Source: Symbiodinium natans
Lineage: Eukaryota > Sar > Dinophyceae > Suessiales > Symbiodiniaceae
Assembly (NCBI GenBank): GCA_905221605.1
Contig: CAJNDS010002128.1
Coordinates: 565,001-629,000 of the forward strand
Direction: 5' to 3'
Length of the DNA: 64,000 nt
The notes below the pieces were generated by a model. That model was given only the letters and a program-made list of their open reading frames with translations, had not been told where the DNA came from and ran no database searches. Positions within the stretch are counted from its first letter, which is position 1. Every line of letters starts with the position of its first letter. Below, piece after piece: positions 53,486 to 62,740 of the stretch. Made by a program: the position numbers and the translations under genes.

Positions 53486-53742
53486 TTTGCAATTCCTATA
53501 CTAAGGAATTAGACTACTGTGGGGTATATTAAGGGTACCCCATGTATTTGGGGAAACGCCCATATTGCAGCCAAGGGCACTGCCATCGTGGCGACCTGGG
53601 GCACTTGGTTAGTCGCCTAAACGCTATAGGACGATATAGGCCCTTGCCTAACCCCAACCCTAACCCTAAATCGGCCCGAAACCCCAAACTCCTAAACCCC
53701 GAAAACCCGTGAACCCCTAAAAACCCTAGACCCTCAACCCGT

Positions 53743-53838
53743 ATGGGGGTTTACGAACAGAAGGGACCCAAATGTGGACCCCCCAAATGCCTTAATCAGT
53801 ACCCCAATAAGGCACCCTAGTTTCGTAAACCCCCATGA
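53743..53838. repeat. Foldback repeat (MITE-like)
   Basis: ATGGGGGTTTACGAACAGAA is mirrored by TTCGTAAACCCCCAT. Confidence 0.8.
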
Positions 53839-54092
53839 ATCCTGTAGACCCTACACCCTATAACCCCTAAACCCTAAACCCAACCCTCATGGCCCTAAGC
53901 ATGGTTGACCAGACGAAGCCACAAGGCGGGTCTCGGCTTGCAGCTTTCCAGGTGGAGGCTTTCGGAGCTTCTCGCAGACTTCAGGTTGAGTTAGGGCTCC
54001 TAAAAGGAGGCAAGGTTTAGGGTTTAGGGGGGGTTTAGGGTGTGGGTTTTAGGGTTTAGGGTTCAGGGTTGAGCCCCCCCCCCCCCCCCCCC

Positions 54093-54143
54093 CCTGTACT
54101 TCCCTTGCGGACACCACCCATGAGTTCGCAAGCCGTCGCTCTG
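54093..54143. CDS. Candidate coding exon, strand uncertain
   Basis: On the minus strand: acceptor CCTTGGCAG, donor GGAA|GTACAGG, frame RRLANSWVVSARE. On the plus strand: LADTTHEFASRRSAKERPST. Confidence 0.3.
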
Positions 54144-54394
54144 CCAAGGAAAGGCCTTCAACCAAAGCCTCCGAACCCTACACATCCATACAGCTAAACC
54201 AAGTCAACACATGCGGAGGACGAAGATGACGAACCTACAAGTACAACCCACCGTACAACCCTAAACCCTAAACCCTAAACCCTTATGTCTGCTGTCCTGA
54301 TCTATTTTGGGGGGGCACGAACAAGATATCACCATCAAGGTTTGTATCCTGATCTTGCCGAGCCGCAGCCGCTTTGTACACGCGGCTCCTGAGG

Positions 54395-54643
54395 CTTAGG
54401 AGTTTAAGGTTTCGGGCTTAGAGTTTCCGAGACCCAGGAGTATAACCTAGGAATAAAATGGGTGCCCTTTTGGGTTTTAAAGGTGCTAATATGGCTTAGG
54501 AGTTTAAGGTTTCGGGTTTAGAGTTTCCTAGACCCAAGAGTATAACCTAGGAATAAAATGGGTGCCCTTTTGGGGTTTTAAAGGTGCTAATATGGGGAAC
54601 CTAGCCCTAAAGAAAAGAATAAGGGCCTACTCTAAAGGTCCTA
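54395..54643. repeat. 100-bp tandem duplication carrying foldback family D
   Basis: CTTAGGAGTTTAAGGTTTCG recurs at 54395 and 54495. The second copy continues into the right end of family D, GGGCCTACTCTAAAGGTCCT. Confidence 0.8.
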
Positions 54644-54955
54644 GTTCAGGGGATTAGAGATCCGAAGGAATGAACCCCAAACCCGAACCGTGGACCCCTA
54701 AAGCCTAATTAAGCCGCAAACCCTAACCCTAAATTCCAAAATAACCTTCCAGAACGTACCTCCACTGGTAGACTCGCAGACAAAGCCCAATGACAGCAAA
54801 CCAGTAACTCATTTACCCGACCTGTTTGCATGCTGACGGTGATGCATGCCAGCAGTGTATACAAACACACAGCAAAGCCCAAAGCCCTCTAAACCCTAAC
54901 CCTAAACCCTAAACCCTGAACCCTGAACCCTAAACCCCAAACCCGAAACCCAATT

Positions 54956-55032
54956 TCAGAGGCCAGGCCACTCTCCCAGCGCCCAGGTCTCGGCCAGATA
55001 CCGGCCGCCCGCGAAGCCGCCAGCAAAGGCGC
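54956..55032. CDS. Candidate terminal exon, strand uncertain
   Basis: On the minus strand: acceptor GTCATTTTAG, frame AFAGGFAGGRYLAETWALGE, then WPGL-stop (Gly-rich membrane-like). On the plus strand: acceptor AATTTCAG, frame AQVSARYRPPAKPPAKAPKM, donor AGG|GTTGAG. Both are credible. Confidence 0.4.
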
Positions 55033-55059
55033 CTAAAATGACTCCGTTCAGGGTTGAGG

Positions 55060-55850
55060 GCTTTTAGGGTTTAGGGCTTTTAGGGTTTAGGGTTTAGGGT
55101 TTAGGGTTTAGGGTTTAGGGTTTAGGGTTTAGGGGTTGAGGGGTTGAGGGGTTAGGGTTTAGGGTTTAGGGGTTGAGGGGTTGAGGGGTTTAGGGGTTTA
55201 GGGTTTAAGGTGGGGGGGGGTTTAGGCTTAGGGGTCGGGGTTCAATGCGGATTTGACAGCGAGTATCGCTTGCGCCGCTGCAGGCGTTGAGCTTGCCAGA
55301 TCATGCACAGCCCGACACCCTCAACCTTGTAACCCTAAACCCTAAACCCTAAACCCTAAACCCTAAACCCTAAACCCTACACCCTAAACCCTAAACCTTA
55401 AACAAAAAGACGTAAACCAACCAAGGACATCGGGCGTCTCCCACATGCCACTTGAAAATCATTCAGGGCCCCTATTCTGTCGGGTAGCGACGAATAGGGC
55501 TTTGGCATTGGGGTTTAGGGTTCGGGCTCTCAACTAAATCCTAAACCTTGTAAACCCTGTAAACCCTGTAAACCCTGTAAACTCTATAAACCCTATAAAC
55601 CCTATAAACCCTAAAACCCCGATCTCGGTCCAGCATTGAGGCCGGGTAGGGCCGGGTAGGGGTAGACCTTGAGTGCTACCGGCCGCTACACTTCCTACCG
55701 CTGGGTTTGATGGGGGTTCAGGCCAGCGATTGATTGTGGTGGATGGGGGTTTAGGGGTTGAGGGTTTAGGGTGTAAGGGGTCGAGGGTTTAGAGTTTAGG
55801 GTTTAAGGGGGAAGGGTCTAGGGTTTGGGGTTTAGGATCAATTCCCCACG
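55060..55850. other. Telomere-like repeats with one two-way open island
   Basis: TTTAGGG lies at 55064-55210, CCCTAAA at 55330-55400 and a CCCTGTAAA/CCCTATAAA variant block at 55550-55612. The island 55250-55325 is open both ways (minus AVHDLASSTPAAAQAILAVK; plus SIACAAAGVELARSCTARHP). Confidence 0.5.
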
Positions 55851-56202
55851 ATGGGCCCGGTACCAGAACACCCTTATGATAAAGTGATTACCCTAAACCC
55901 CCCACCCCCGTCTGGGCGTCGCTGGCATTTTCAAGGGGGGTACCCCCAGGGCTCCAGCTCAGGACGACGTGGGTGCTCAAAAAAGCTGTTTTTGGGTGTG
56001 CTGGACCTCTGGGCCCTCCTGGGTGCCCGCCGGGTTTGCTGACCTCTGGAACCCCCCCTTGACCCCGGGCCCTGGGCCTCCCTTGGCCTTCTTGGACCCC
56101 CTGCACCTTCCTTGCACCCTCGCCTTTGTGCTGGTTGCCCAGGTTCTGCCCTTCTGCCTGTGGCTGTTTTTCTGAACCTGAACCAGGCTGGCGACCACCG
56201 TG

Positions 56203-56427
56203 ACGGAATGAAGAAGTTGTATGGAAAGTAAGCAGTTGGCTTGAGTTTAGGCCTAAATCCTACAAGGAATAGGTTTGGGTGGCTTTGCCGCCTCGGACGG
56301 TGTGGGGTGGGAGAAAAGTCTTAGATGGCCTTCCACAATCGGGCCAAAGCTGCTCTTCGCGCCTCACGAAGCTTTCGAGCTTGTTCCAAAACCGAACCTT
56401 CACAGCATCTACGCCCTATCACACTAC
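56203..56427. repeat. Dispersed retroposon-like repeat, copy 2
   Basis: It matches 42170-42424 in ordered blocks (GCAGTTGGCTTGAGTTTAGG, GACGGTGTGGGGTGGGA, TTAGATGGCCTTCCACAATC). It ends at CTATCACACTA, directly followed by a CCCTAAA array. GC-rich sequence to its left (55850-56200) may be part of it. Confidence 0.7.
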
Positions 56428-56522
56428 CCTAAACCCTAAACCCTAAACCCTAAACCCTAAACCCTAAACCCTAAACCCTAAACCCTAAACCCTAAACCCT
56501 AAACCCTAAACCCTAAACCCTA
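56426..56522 (-). repeat. CCCTAAA array, about 13 units
   Basis: Near-perfect. It follows the dispersed repeat and abuts the stop codon of the exon at 56526. Confidence 0.95.
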
Positions 56523-56525
56523 GCC

Positions 56526-56648
56526 CTATTGGGGGCTTTCCTTGGTTTCACGGCCTCGGCAGCAGAGGTAGGCGAGCAGAACCAAGACGAAGAGCCCTGC
56601 GATGCAGAGTGAGGCCCCGTTGAAGAGAAAGAGCCGATAGCCGCTCCT
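56526..56648 (-). CDS. Terminal exon of a membrane protein (last membrane helix)
   Basis: It is 41 codons including a TAG stop, after acceptor CCCTTCAG. The frame reads RSGYRLFLFNGASLCIAGLF, then VLVLLAYLCC and a charged tail RGRETKESPQ. This is a typical last transmembrane helix of a multi-pass transporter, though the exact family is not shown. It joins in phase with the exon at 56775-56828 across a 126-bp intron made of inverted telomere-like repeat. Confidence 0.7.
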   Translation of the reverse strand, partial: RSGYRLFLFNGASLCIAGLFVLVLLAYLCCRGRETKESPQ

Positions 56649-56774
56649 CTGAAGGGTTTAGGGTTTAGGGTTTAGGGTTTAGGGTTTAGGGTTTAGGGTT
56701 TAGGGTTTAGGGTTTAGGGCCAGAAACCCTAAACCCTGAACCCCTAAACCCCTAAACCCCTAAACCCCGTAAAC
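56649..56774 (-). repeat. Intron made of inverted TTTAGGG/CCCTAAA arms
   Basis: In gene sense it starts GTTTACGGGG, runs about 55 nt of TTTAGGG-type repeat, turns at TTTCTGGCCC, then runs about 65 nt of CCCTAAA repeat and ends CCCTTCAG. It would fold into one hairpin that brings the splice sites together. Confidence 0.7.
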
Positions 56775-56828
56775 CCTAGGGGAGCTGGGCTGGCAAGTCG
56801 GGAAGCCCTGGTCCTCATCGGTTTTGGC
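56775..56828 (-). CDS. Coding exon upstream of the membrane-helix exon
   Basis: It is 18 whole codons between acceptor CCAAACAAG and donor AGG|GTTTACG, reading AKTDEDQGFPTCQPSSPR. This polar segment would be a loop before the last helix encoded at 56526-56648. The phase fits. Confidence 0.65.
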
Positions 56829-57359
56829 CTTGTTTGGGGCGTGGGAAGGGGGGGGGGGGGTTGGGGGGACTGACCGGAACCCTAAACCTAAAACCTAAAA
56901 CCTAAACCCTAAACCCTAAACCCTAAACCCTAAACCCGAAACCCTTGACCCTAAAACTTTAAATGGGTCTTAGGGACTGAAGTGCTGACGGGTTTCGGTG
57001 CTTCGTGGTTTCAGGATGCTGGCGGCTTCGCGGCTTGAAGTTTGTCAAGTGTTCAGGTCACGCTTAGACTCCCTAGACCCTGAACCCTGAACCCTAAACC
57101 CTAAACCCTCAACTCAGACACTAAATCACATACTCAGATCCTAAACCCTAAGCCCCAGAGACCCGAAACCCTTAACCCTGAGCCCCATAAGCCGTCGCCT
57201 TCCACCTTCCCCAAGCTTAATCCACAACCCCGATACCCTCAAACTCTAAATCCCAAACCCCAAACCCCAAACCCTAAACCGCAAATACTAAACCTACACT
57301 CTAAACTCTAACCCTAGACCTTCAGGCCTATGAAGGCTCTTCCATACTGCACACGGCCG

Positions 57360-57500
57360 TACTTGGAGGTTCATGGTACTTAACCAAATATAACTGTACT
57401 TAGAACTGTGCTCATAACCATAGTAGGGCACTTAAAGGGGCTTATAAGTGGATGATAAGTACAATTGCCATTGGTTCATAAGTACCATGAACCTCCAAGT
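57360..57500. repeat. Foldback repeat family B, copy
   Basis: TACTTGGAGGTTCATGGTAC and its inverse TACCATGAACCTCCAAGT form the ends. It is MITE-like, about 140 bp. Confidence 0.85.
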
Positions 57501-58029
57501 CTTCTCTGCAGCCGAACGCAAATCGCAGGCAGGAGAAGGGGGGGGGTGCGAACAAGAATACCATCCGAGCGTCCCAGAGGCAATGCCCAACAGTCATTAC
57601 CCCAGTCTGGTCGACGAATTTTACGTCTTCTCTCCTTGTTAGCGAACTTCAGGACCTGCCAAAAAACCCTAAGCCCTAAACCCTCTTCAGAGTAACTTTA
57701 GGTGCTACCTAAGCCCTAAGCCAATTCCTAAGCCCTAAGCCCTAAACCCTAAACCCTAAACCCTAAACCCTAGACCCTAAACCCTAAACCCTAAACCCTT
57801 TTATCAGGGTTCAGGGGTATGCTAGCCTCCCTCCTCTCTCGTCCCCAGCGACATGTTTTTGGGGATCCACGGCTCCTGATGCGGCTGGGAAAGCAGCCTC
57901 CTTGGTGGGGTTTAGGGTTTAGGGTTTAGGGTTTAGACCCTACACCCTACGTAGGGTTTAGGGGTTTAGGGCTTAAGGTCTCCCCCCCCCCCCCCCCCCA
58001 AAGCCCTGAGGATAACACTGTCGGGGTCC

Positions 58030-58174
58030 TACTTGGAAGATCAGGGTACTTAGATACCATTACAAGTGTAGTTCTAACCCCACATAGAAGCCCCTTAAGT
58101 GCCATAATCGGGTTGTAATTGGGTGATAAGTACAGTCACAACTAAGTTACTAAGGCACCATGAACCTCCAAGTA
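58030..58174. repeat. Foldback repeat family B, copy
   Basis: The left end is TACTTGGAAGATCAGGGTAC and the right end GCACCATGAACCTCCAAGTA. Confidence 0.85.
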
Positions 58175-58528
58175 GGACAAAAGGCCTATGAGGTTTTAGG
58201 GTTTTCAGGGGGTTCGGGGTAGGGCCTTAAAGGGGTTCAAGGGGGTTTTAGGGTTTGGGGGTTTGGGGGTTTACGCCTTTAAGTGCTTTGGGCTTCGGGC
58301 GCCTTATAGGGCCTATAGGGTTTAAGGTTTGAGGGCTTAGGGTTTAGGGTGCAGGGACCCTTGAAGACCTTGCCAGAAAGAGCTACTAAAGACGCCATGG
58401 TCGGTGGCACTCGCGGCCGGTTGAGGTAAGAAACATACGGGCAGTTTCTCTAAATCCTGAATTTAGGGTTTAGGGTTTAGGGTTTAGGGTTTAGGGTTTA
58501 GGGTTTATAAGGACCCCCAACAAGACCC

Positions 58529-60409
58529 TTATTTGGAAAATTGCTCATAACCACAGCAATTCAACCTGCAAAACCGGTTGCCCAATTCTTTTGGCTCAGG
58601 GAAGAGCGAGAAAAGCCTGCTACTATCAACTCCCGCAAGATCGACCTGTACCTTGCCCTGGTTGCGAGGGTGGATCCTGTTGGGTATCCCGCGCTCGTTC
58701 AGCAAGTTGAGCACCGAAGCCCGCACGTCGGAGGTGCTCCACGCCCTCCGCGACTTTCCCCAGCCAGTTATGATCTCAAAGGACACTGCATTCTGCGGTC
58801 TGCCTAGCTTTTCTGGGACGATTTCGGCCAGCCACCATAGCACGGCCAGCATCGCTGAACCACAGGAGTGCTGATGAAGATCAAGACAAGTTCCACTTTC
58901 ACGCAGCATGTCGGGCCACGCTCGGCTCACCAATGCTTGGCGAAATAAGTCGAAGCCGACGACCTCGGTGTACACTGCGTCCAGAATCTGGGTGTAAGAA
59001 TCTCTGCCAGGATATAGGTTTCGTGCTTCAATCGATGAAAAAAGTGACAAGCCGAGTTCCCATAGCTTGGCTGAGCCAACTGCGCATATGGCAGCACCGA
59101 AGCTTACTTCGTCTGGCACCAGTCTGGCCACAGGCATCTGCGAAAGCAAATGCAGGGCCATCTGCCACTCGCCACCCTTCTCACACGCGCTGATGCCGGC
59201 ACTGAAGCTGATTTCGTTTGGAGCCACACTGGCCATGGGAATCTGCGAAAGCAGATGCAGGGCCATCTGCCACTCATCACCTTTCTCACAGGCGCTGATG
59301 GCGGCACTGTAGCTGATTTCGTTTGGCGCCAGTCTGGCCACGGGCATCTGTGAAAGCAAATGCAGGGCCATCTGCCACTCGCCACCCTTCTCACACGCGC
59401 TGATGCCGGCACTGAAGCTGATTTCGTTTGGCGCCAGTCTAGCCACGGGCATCTGCGAAAGCAAATGCAGGGCCATCTCCCACTCACCTGCCTTCTCGCA
59501 GGCGCTGATGCCGGCATTGTAGCTGATTTCATCTGGCGCCAGTCTGGCCACGGGCATCTGCGAAAGCACATGCAGGCCCATCTGCCACTCACCACCCTTC
59601 TCACAGGCGCTGATGCTGGCATTATAGCAGATTTCGTCTGGCACCAGTCTGGACACAGGCATCTGCGAAAGCAAATGCAGGGCCATCTGCCACTCACCAC
59701 CCTTCTCACAGGCGCTGATGCCGGCACTGTAGCTGATTTCGTTTGGAGCCACACTGGCCATGGGAATCTGCGAAAGCAGATGCAGGGCTATCTGCCACTC
59801 ACCAGCTTTCTCACAGGCGCTGATGGCGGCACTGTAGCTGATTTCGTTTGGCGCCAGTCTGGCCACGGGCATCTGTGAAAGCAAATGCAGGGCCATCTGC
59901 CACTTGCCACCTTTCTCACAGGCGCTGATGCTGGCATTATAGCTGATTTCGTCTGGCACCAGTCTGGACACAGGCATCTGCGAAAACAAATGCAGGGCCA
60001 TCTGCCACTCACCACCCTTCTCACAGGCGCTGATGCCGGCACTGAAGCTGAACTCGTTTGGATCAACTCGTACTGAGATCATTTGCGAGAGGAGCTGAAG
60101 GGCGAGCTCCCACTGCAAGCCCTTTTCACATGCTGTGATCGCAGCACTGAAGCTGCGAACATTAGGCATCACCTCACATACCATGACATTGGCAAGAACT
60201 TGGACTGCAACTTGCCACCGCCTGGCCCTTCCGCAACCCACCATGGCCGCGCAGAATGCCTTCTGATCCCCTGCTGTTGGCAACAAGTCCTGGAGCAAAT
60301 GGATCGCAAGCTGCCAGTCTTGCTGGCCACAAGCAGCTCGGATCACTGTCGCCGGCTCAGAGCGACTCGTCGTGGCAACATGGTTTGGCCTTGCCGGCGG
60401 TGGCCACAT
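58529..60409 (-). CDS. PPR-SMR protein (pentatricopeptide repeats plus SMR domain)
   Basis: It is 626 aa from the ATG at 60409 (MWPPPARPN). The frame stays open 5' to a stop at 60470-60472, so an earlier non-ATG start cannot be excluded. About 13 repeats of 35 aa run from residue 24 to 450; ten carry the core ACEK..W..AL. The C-terminal SMR domain has LDLHQHSCGSAM (about 507) and ITGWGKSR (about 545), the paired motifs of SMR nuclease-type domains. Known PPR-SMR proteins bind organelle RNA base by base and process or stabilise it, so this is probably organelle-targeted. It has no introns or telomere-like repeats, unlike its neighbours. The repeats are near-identical 105-bp DNA units with a 525-bp higher-order duplication. 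Confidence 0.95.
   Translation of the reverse strand: MWPPPARPNHVATTSRSEPATVIRAACGQQDWQLAIHLLQDLLPTAGDQKAFCAAMVGCGRARRWQVAVQVLANVMVCEVMPNVRSFSAAITACEKGLQWELALQLLSQMISVRVDPNEFSFSAGISACEKGGEWQMALHLFSQMPVSRLVPDEISYNASISACEKGGKWQMALHLLSQMPVARLAPNEISYSAAISACEKAGEWQIALHLLSQIPMASVAPNEISYSAGISACEKGGEWQMALHLLSQMPVSRLVPDEICYNASISACEKGGEWQMGLHVLSQMPVARLAPDEISYNAGISACEKAGEWEMALHLLSQMPVARLAPNEISFSAGISACEKGGEWQMALHLLSQMPVARLAPNEISYSAAISACEKGDEWQMALHLLSQIPMASVAPNEISFSAGISACEKGGEWQMALHLLSQMPVARLVPDEVSFGAAICAVGSAKLWELGLSLFSSIEARNLYPGRDSYTQILDAVYTEVVGFDLFRQALVSRAWPDMLRESGTCLDLHQHSCGSAMLAVLWWLAEIVPEKLGRPQNAVSFEIITGWGKSRRAWSTSDVRASVLNLLNERGIPNRIHPRNQGKVQVDLAGVDSSRLFSLFPEPKELGNRFCRLNCCGYEQFSK
59105..60160 (-). 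repeat. 105-bp coding tandem repeats in the PPR gene
   Basis: Ten units of 105 bp. The variant CCATGGGAATCTGCGAAAGC recurs at 59233 and 59758, exactly five units (525 bp) apart, showing block duplication. Confidence 0.95.
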
Positions 60410-60427
60410 GGCTTTTTGACGGCCCAA

Positions 60428-61180
60428 GCAAGAAGAATCTTCCCTAAACCTAAATACTAAATATATACCTTAAACCCTACACCCGAAAATTAGTGGAAGC
60501 GTTTACCCCTGAACCCCAATGGTCCAACCTCAGCATAAGCATCTCATCAACGGCAAAACTGGCTAGTAACTAGGCGAAAGTAACTTCATTCAAGCTTCTG
60601 GAGCGTAGGGTTTCAGAGGAGTTTTGGGTTTAGGGGCCTAGGGTCTGGGTGTCCAATGCTTCTAGCTCGGACCGATCGTCTCTGACATAAGGGCGGATAG
60701 TAAGATTAAAGGAGTCGTCGAGTCACTAATGGTTTGGGGTTTCGGGTTTAGGGTTGTTGCAACCCGATTCTAAGACCCGGGAGTGCCTGCACAATATGGT
60801 TTTAATCAGTGCAGATATCCTAAGCTGCCCAGTAACCTAGGCTTAAAAAGGGTGCCCATTTTTTGCTTAAAGGGGTTTATAAGGGAACCTAAACCTCCCA
60901 AAAAAGGAAATAAGGGTACTACTGGGCATCCTAGTATCATGTCACCCTAAACCCTGGACTCGGGGCCCCCAGTCTCTCTCGTCTCCCGAAATACGCTAAA
61001 TTGGGCAGACCTCTGAAACCTAATCCCCCACAAAAAAGCCCTGCCATAATCCCTAGGCCTATTAGCCTTGTCGATACGGCCTGTACACCCCATAGAACGC
61101 TAAACCCCCCACCCCCAAAACAAACCCTAAACCCTAAACCCTATCCAAGCATATTTGATCCCCCCCCCCCCCCTGACCAC
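60428..61180. other. Upstream of the PPR gene; repeats
   Basis: The first 60 bases are AT-rich and may hold the promoter; no clear motif or spliced-leader relic is seen. A family D foldback lies at 60819-60934 and poly-C at 61161-61173. No other gene. Confidence 0.45.
60819..60934. repeat. Foldback repeat family D, copy
   Basis: The left end is CCTAAGCTGCCCAGTAACCT and the right end TACTACTGGGCATCCTAG. Confidence 0.85.
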
Positions 61181-61304
61181 CCTCGACACCGGCGCTTCTG
61201 GAGGTGGAGGGTAATTCAGAGTCTGGGGCGGCCATGGGGCGTTCTTTCCACAGAGGCGGCGGGGTCCAAGCCGTCCAAAGGACTTCCACCTGGCTCAGTT
61301 CTAC
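61181..61304 (-). CDS. Candidate coding exon
   Basis: The acceptor is GAGCCTCAG and the donor GAGG|GTGGTC. The frame reads VELSQVEVLWTAWTPPPLWK, then ERPMAAPDSELPSTSRSAGV. The plus strand (FWRWRVIQSLGRPWGVLSTE, ending in TAA at 61318) is a serious alternative. Confidence 0.4.
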
Positions 61305-61585
61305 CTGAGGCTCGTTAATGCCCTAAACCCTAAACCCTCAACCCTAAACCTACGTTTTAGGGTTTAGGGTTTAGGGTTTAGGGTTCAGGGTTCAGGGTTT
61401 CAGGGTGAGTTTAGGGTTTAGAGTTTTGGGTCTTAAGGTTCGCCTTCGGGGTCTTCGTATCCCCCTTTTATAATCATTAAGGACTCACAAGGGTTTTTGA
61501 GGGGAAAGCTACTATAAGCCCCAACGGCCTAGGGTTCAGGGGTTTGGGGTTTAGGGTTTATGGTTGAGGGCACTTCTCAAGCCAG

Positions 61586-61695
61586 CCCAGAGACTCTAAA
61601 ACCCCTTAATTGAGGAATATACCTTAAGTTTTTTCTAGCAGCCCTAATATGATTTAAGGTATATTCCTTCATTAAGGGGACTTGGAGTCTCTGGG
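61586..61695. repeat. Foldback repeat family A, copy 4
   Basis: The left end is CCCAGAGACTCTAAAACCCC and the right end GGGGACTTGGAGTCTCTGGG. Confidence 0.9.
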
Positions 61696-61732
61696 AACAT
61701 GAAAGCACGAGGCAGCCAGCCCCAGCCCGCAT

Positions 61733-61791
61733 TTAGCGTGGATCCGCCTCGATGCAGAAATAGCGATCGAGCATGGTCTCCTGAGCACCCC
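61733..61791 (-). CDS. Candidate terminal exon
   Basis: The acceptor is GGCTTTGCAG. The frame reads GAQETMLDRYFCIEADPR and ends in TAA. The plus strand is open with weaker codon use. Confidence 0.45.
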
Positions 61792-62294
61792 CTGCAAAGC
61801 CCTAGGAGACCGGTTTAGGGTTTAGGGTTTAGGGTTTAGGGTGTAGGGTTTAGGGTTTAGGGGGTTTAGGGTTCCAAGGCATGGGTTTGGCCCTAAACTG
61901 AAGCCCCCAAACCCTCACCCCCCCCAAGCCCCAAAGCACAAAGATGAAGGACCCTAAGCCCTAAGCCTCACCCTACAGCAGGACAGTTCGCAGGTAATTA
62001 GCTTAGGGGCTGAATACCTTAGCCCAAACCAGGTTAATCTGCCCTTTATAGTAGGATTCTATATAACCAAAACCGTTACAGGTTACTTACCTCGTTCCTA
62101 AGTTAGGGTACTTCAGCAAAAGGTGATACCATGCGAGGACTACTTGCAAAAGATACGAAGGGATTGGGAAGGAATCTCTATGCGGCATATGGAGGAAGCT
62201 GCGATCAAGGGGGACCTTATTATTTTGCATGTGTGGAACAGGGATCCCTGATGAGGCTCTAATCGGTCTTGTCTAGCCTCCTACATTCCTGTCC

Positions 62295-62430
62295 TACTTG
62301 GAGGTTCATGGTACTTAGTAACCGAATCATAGCTGCACCTCTAACCCGATTATAACCCTGTTAGGGTACTTGTCTGTGGGCTGTAAACTACACAAAAAAT
62401 GGATTACTATGTGCCCTGAACCTCCAAGTA
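62295..62430. repeat. Foldback repeat family B, copy
   Basis: The left end is TACTTGGAGGTTCATGGTAC and the right end GTGCCCTGAACCTCCAAGTA. Confidence 0.85.
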
Positions 62431-62449
62431 CCCACCAAAAGCCATCCTA

Positions 62450-62558
62450 CCCAGAGACTCTAAAACCCCTTAATTCAGGAATATGCCTTAAATTATACTA
62501 GGAGAGCCCTAATGCGATTTAAGGCATATTCCTTATTAAAGGGGTTTTGGTCTCTGGG
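62450..62558. repeat. Foldback repeat family A, copy 5
   Basis: The left end is CCCAGAGACTCTAAAACCCC and the right end AAGGGGTTTTGGTCTCTGGG. Confidence 0.9.
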
Positions 62559-62686
62559 TAGACATGAGATGCGGAATGGCAGCGTTGGCATCGAAGTCCC
62601 TTGGCTCCTTGGCGGGCAGGTCTTTGCCCCCCAGCTGTGCCCCAAACCCTTAGCCCTGAAGCTTGGGATGTTCCCCTTTTTTCACT

Positions 62687-62740
62687 CACAGTCCTTAACA
62701 GGGATTAGAATAGGGGTACTATAATCCCCATTAAGGGCTG
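62687..62740. repeat. Foldback repeat family F, copy
   Basis: CACAGTCCTTAACAGGGATT pairs with AATCCCCATTAAGGGCTG. Confidence 0.75.

Larger units (their letters stand above)
52990..54092. other. Repeats and a two-way open island
   Basis: Degenerate TTTAGGG lies at 53010-53165, a poly-G run at 53235-53255, palindromic repeats at 53321-53485 and a foldback at 53743-53838. An island at 53901-53984 is open both ways (plus, from an ATG: MVDQTKPQGGSRLAAFQVEA with donor CAG|GTTGAG; minus: KSARSSESLHLESCKPRPAL). Poly-C lies at 54072-54093. Confidence 0.5.
56829..58528. other. Repeats; no firm gene
   Basis: A poly-G run lies at 56848-56860 and CCCTAAA-like at 56877-56955, with family B copies at 57360-57500 and 58030-58174. 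CCCTAAA lies at 57735-57800, TTTAGGG at 57905-57935 and 58455-58508, and poly-C at 57983-58000. A plus piece at 57014-57053 (MLAASRLEVCQVF, after TTTCAG) is weak. Confidence 0.5.

Noticed and set aside
55851-56198. Hydrophobic plus frame (68 aa) and Gly/Arg-rich minus frame
   Set aside because: Both come from a GC-rich, C/G-skewed segment left of the dispersed repeat; no splice sites or conserved motif support either.
58560-58600. Spliced-leader relic (TTTTGGCTCAGGG) marking a retrogene
   Set aside because: It lies inside the PPR coding sequence, on the antisense strand at the 3' end, and matches the dinoflagellate leader only in part.
59104-60460. Open frames antisense to or out of frame with the PPR gene
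   Set aside because: They are shadows of the 105-bp repeat; only the minus frame gives PPR and SMR motifs.
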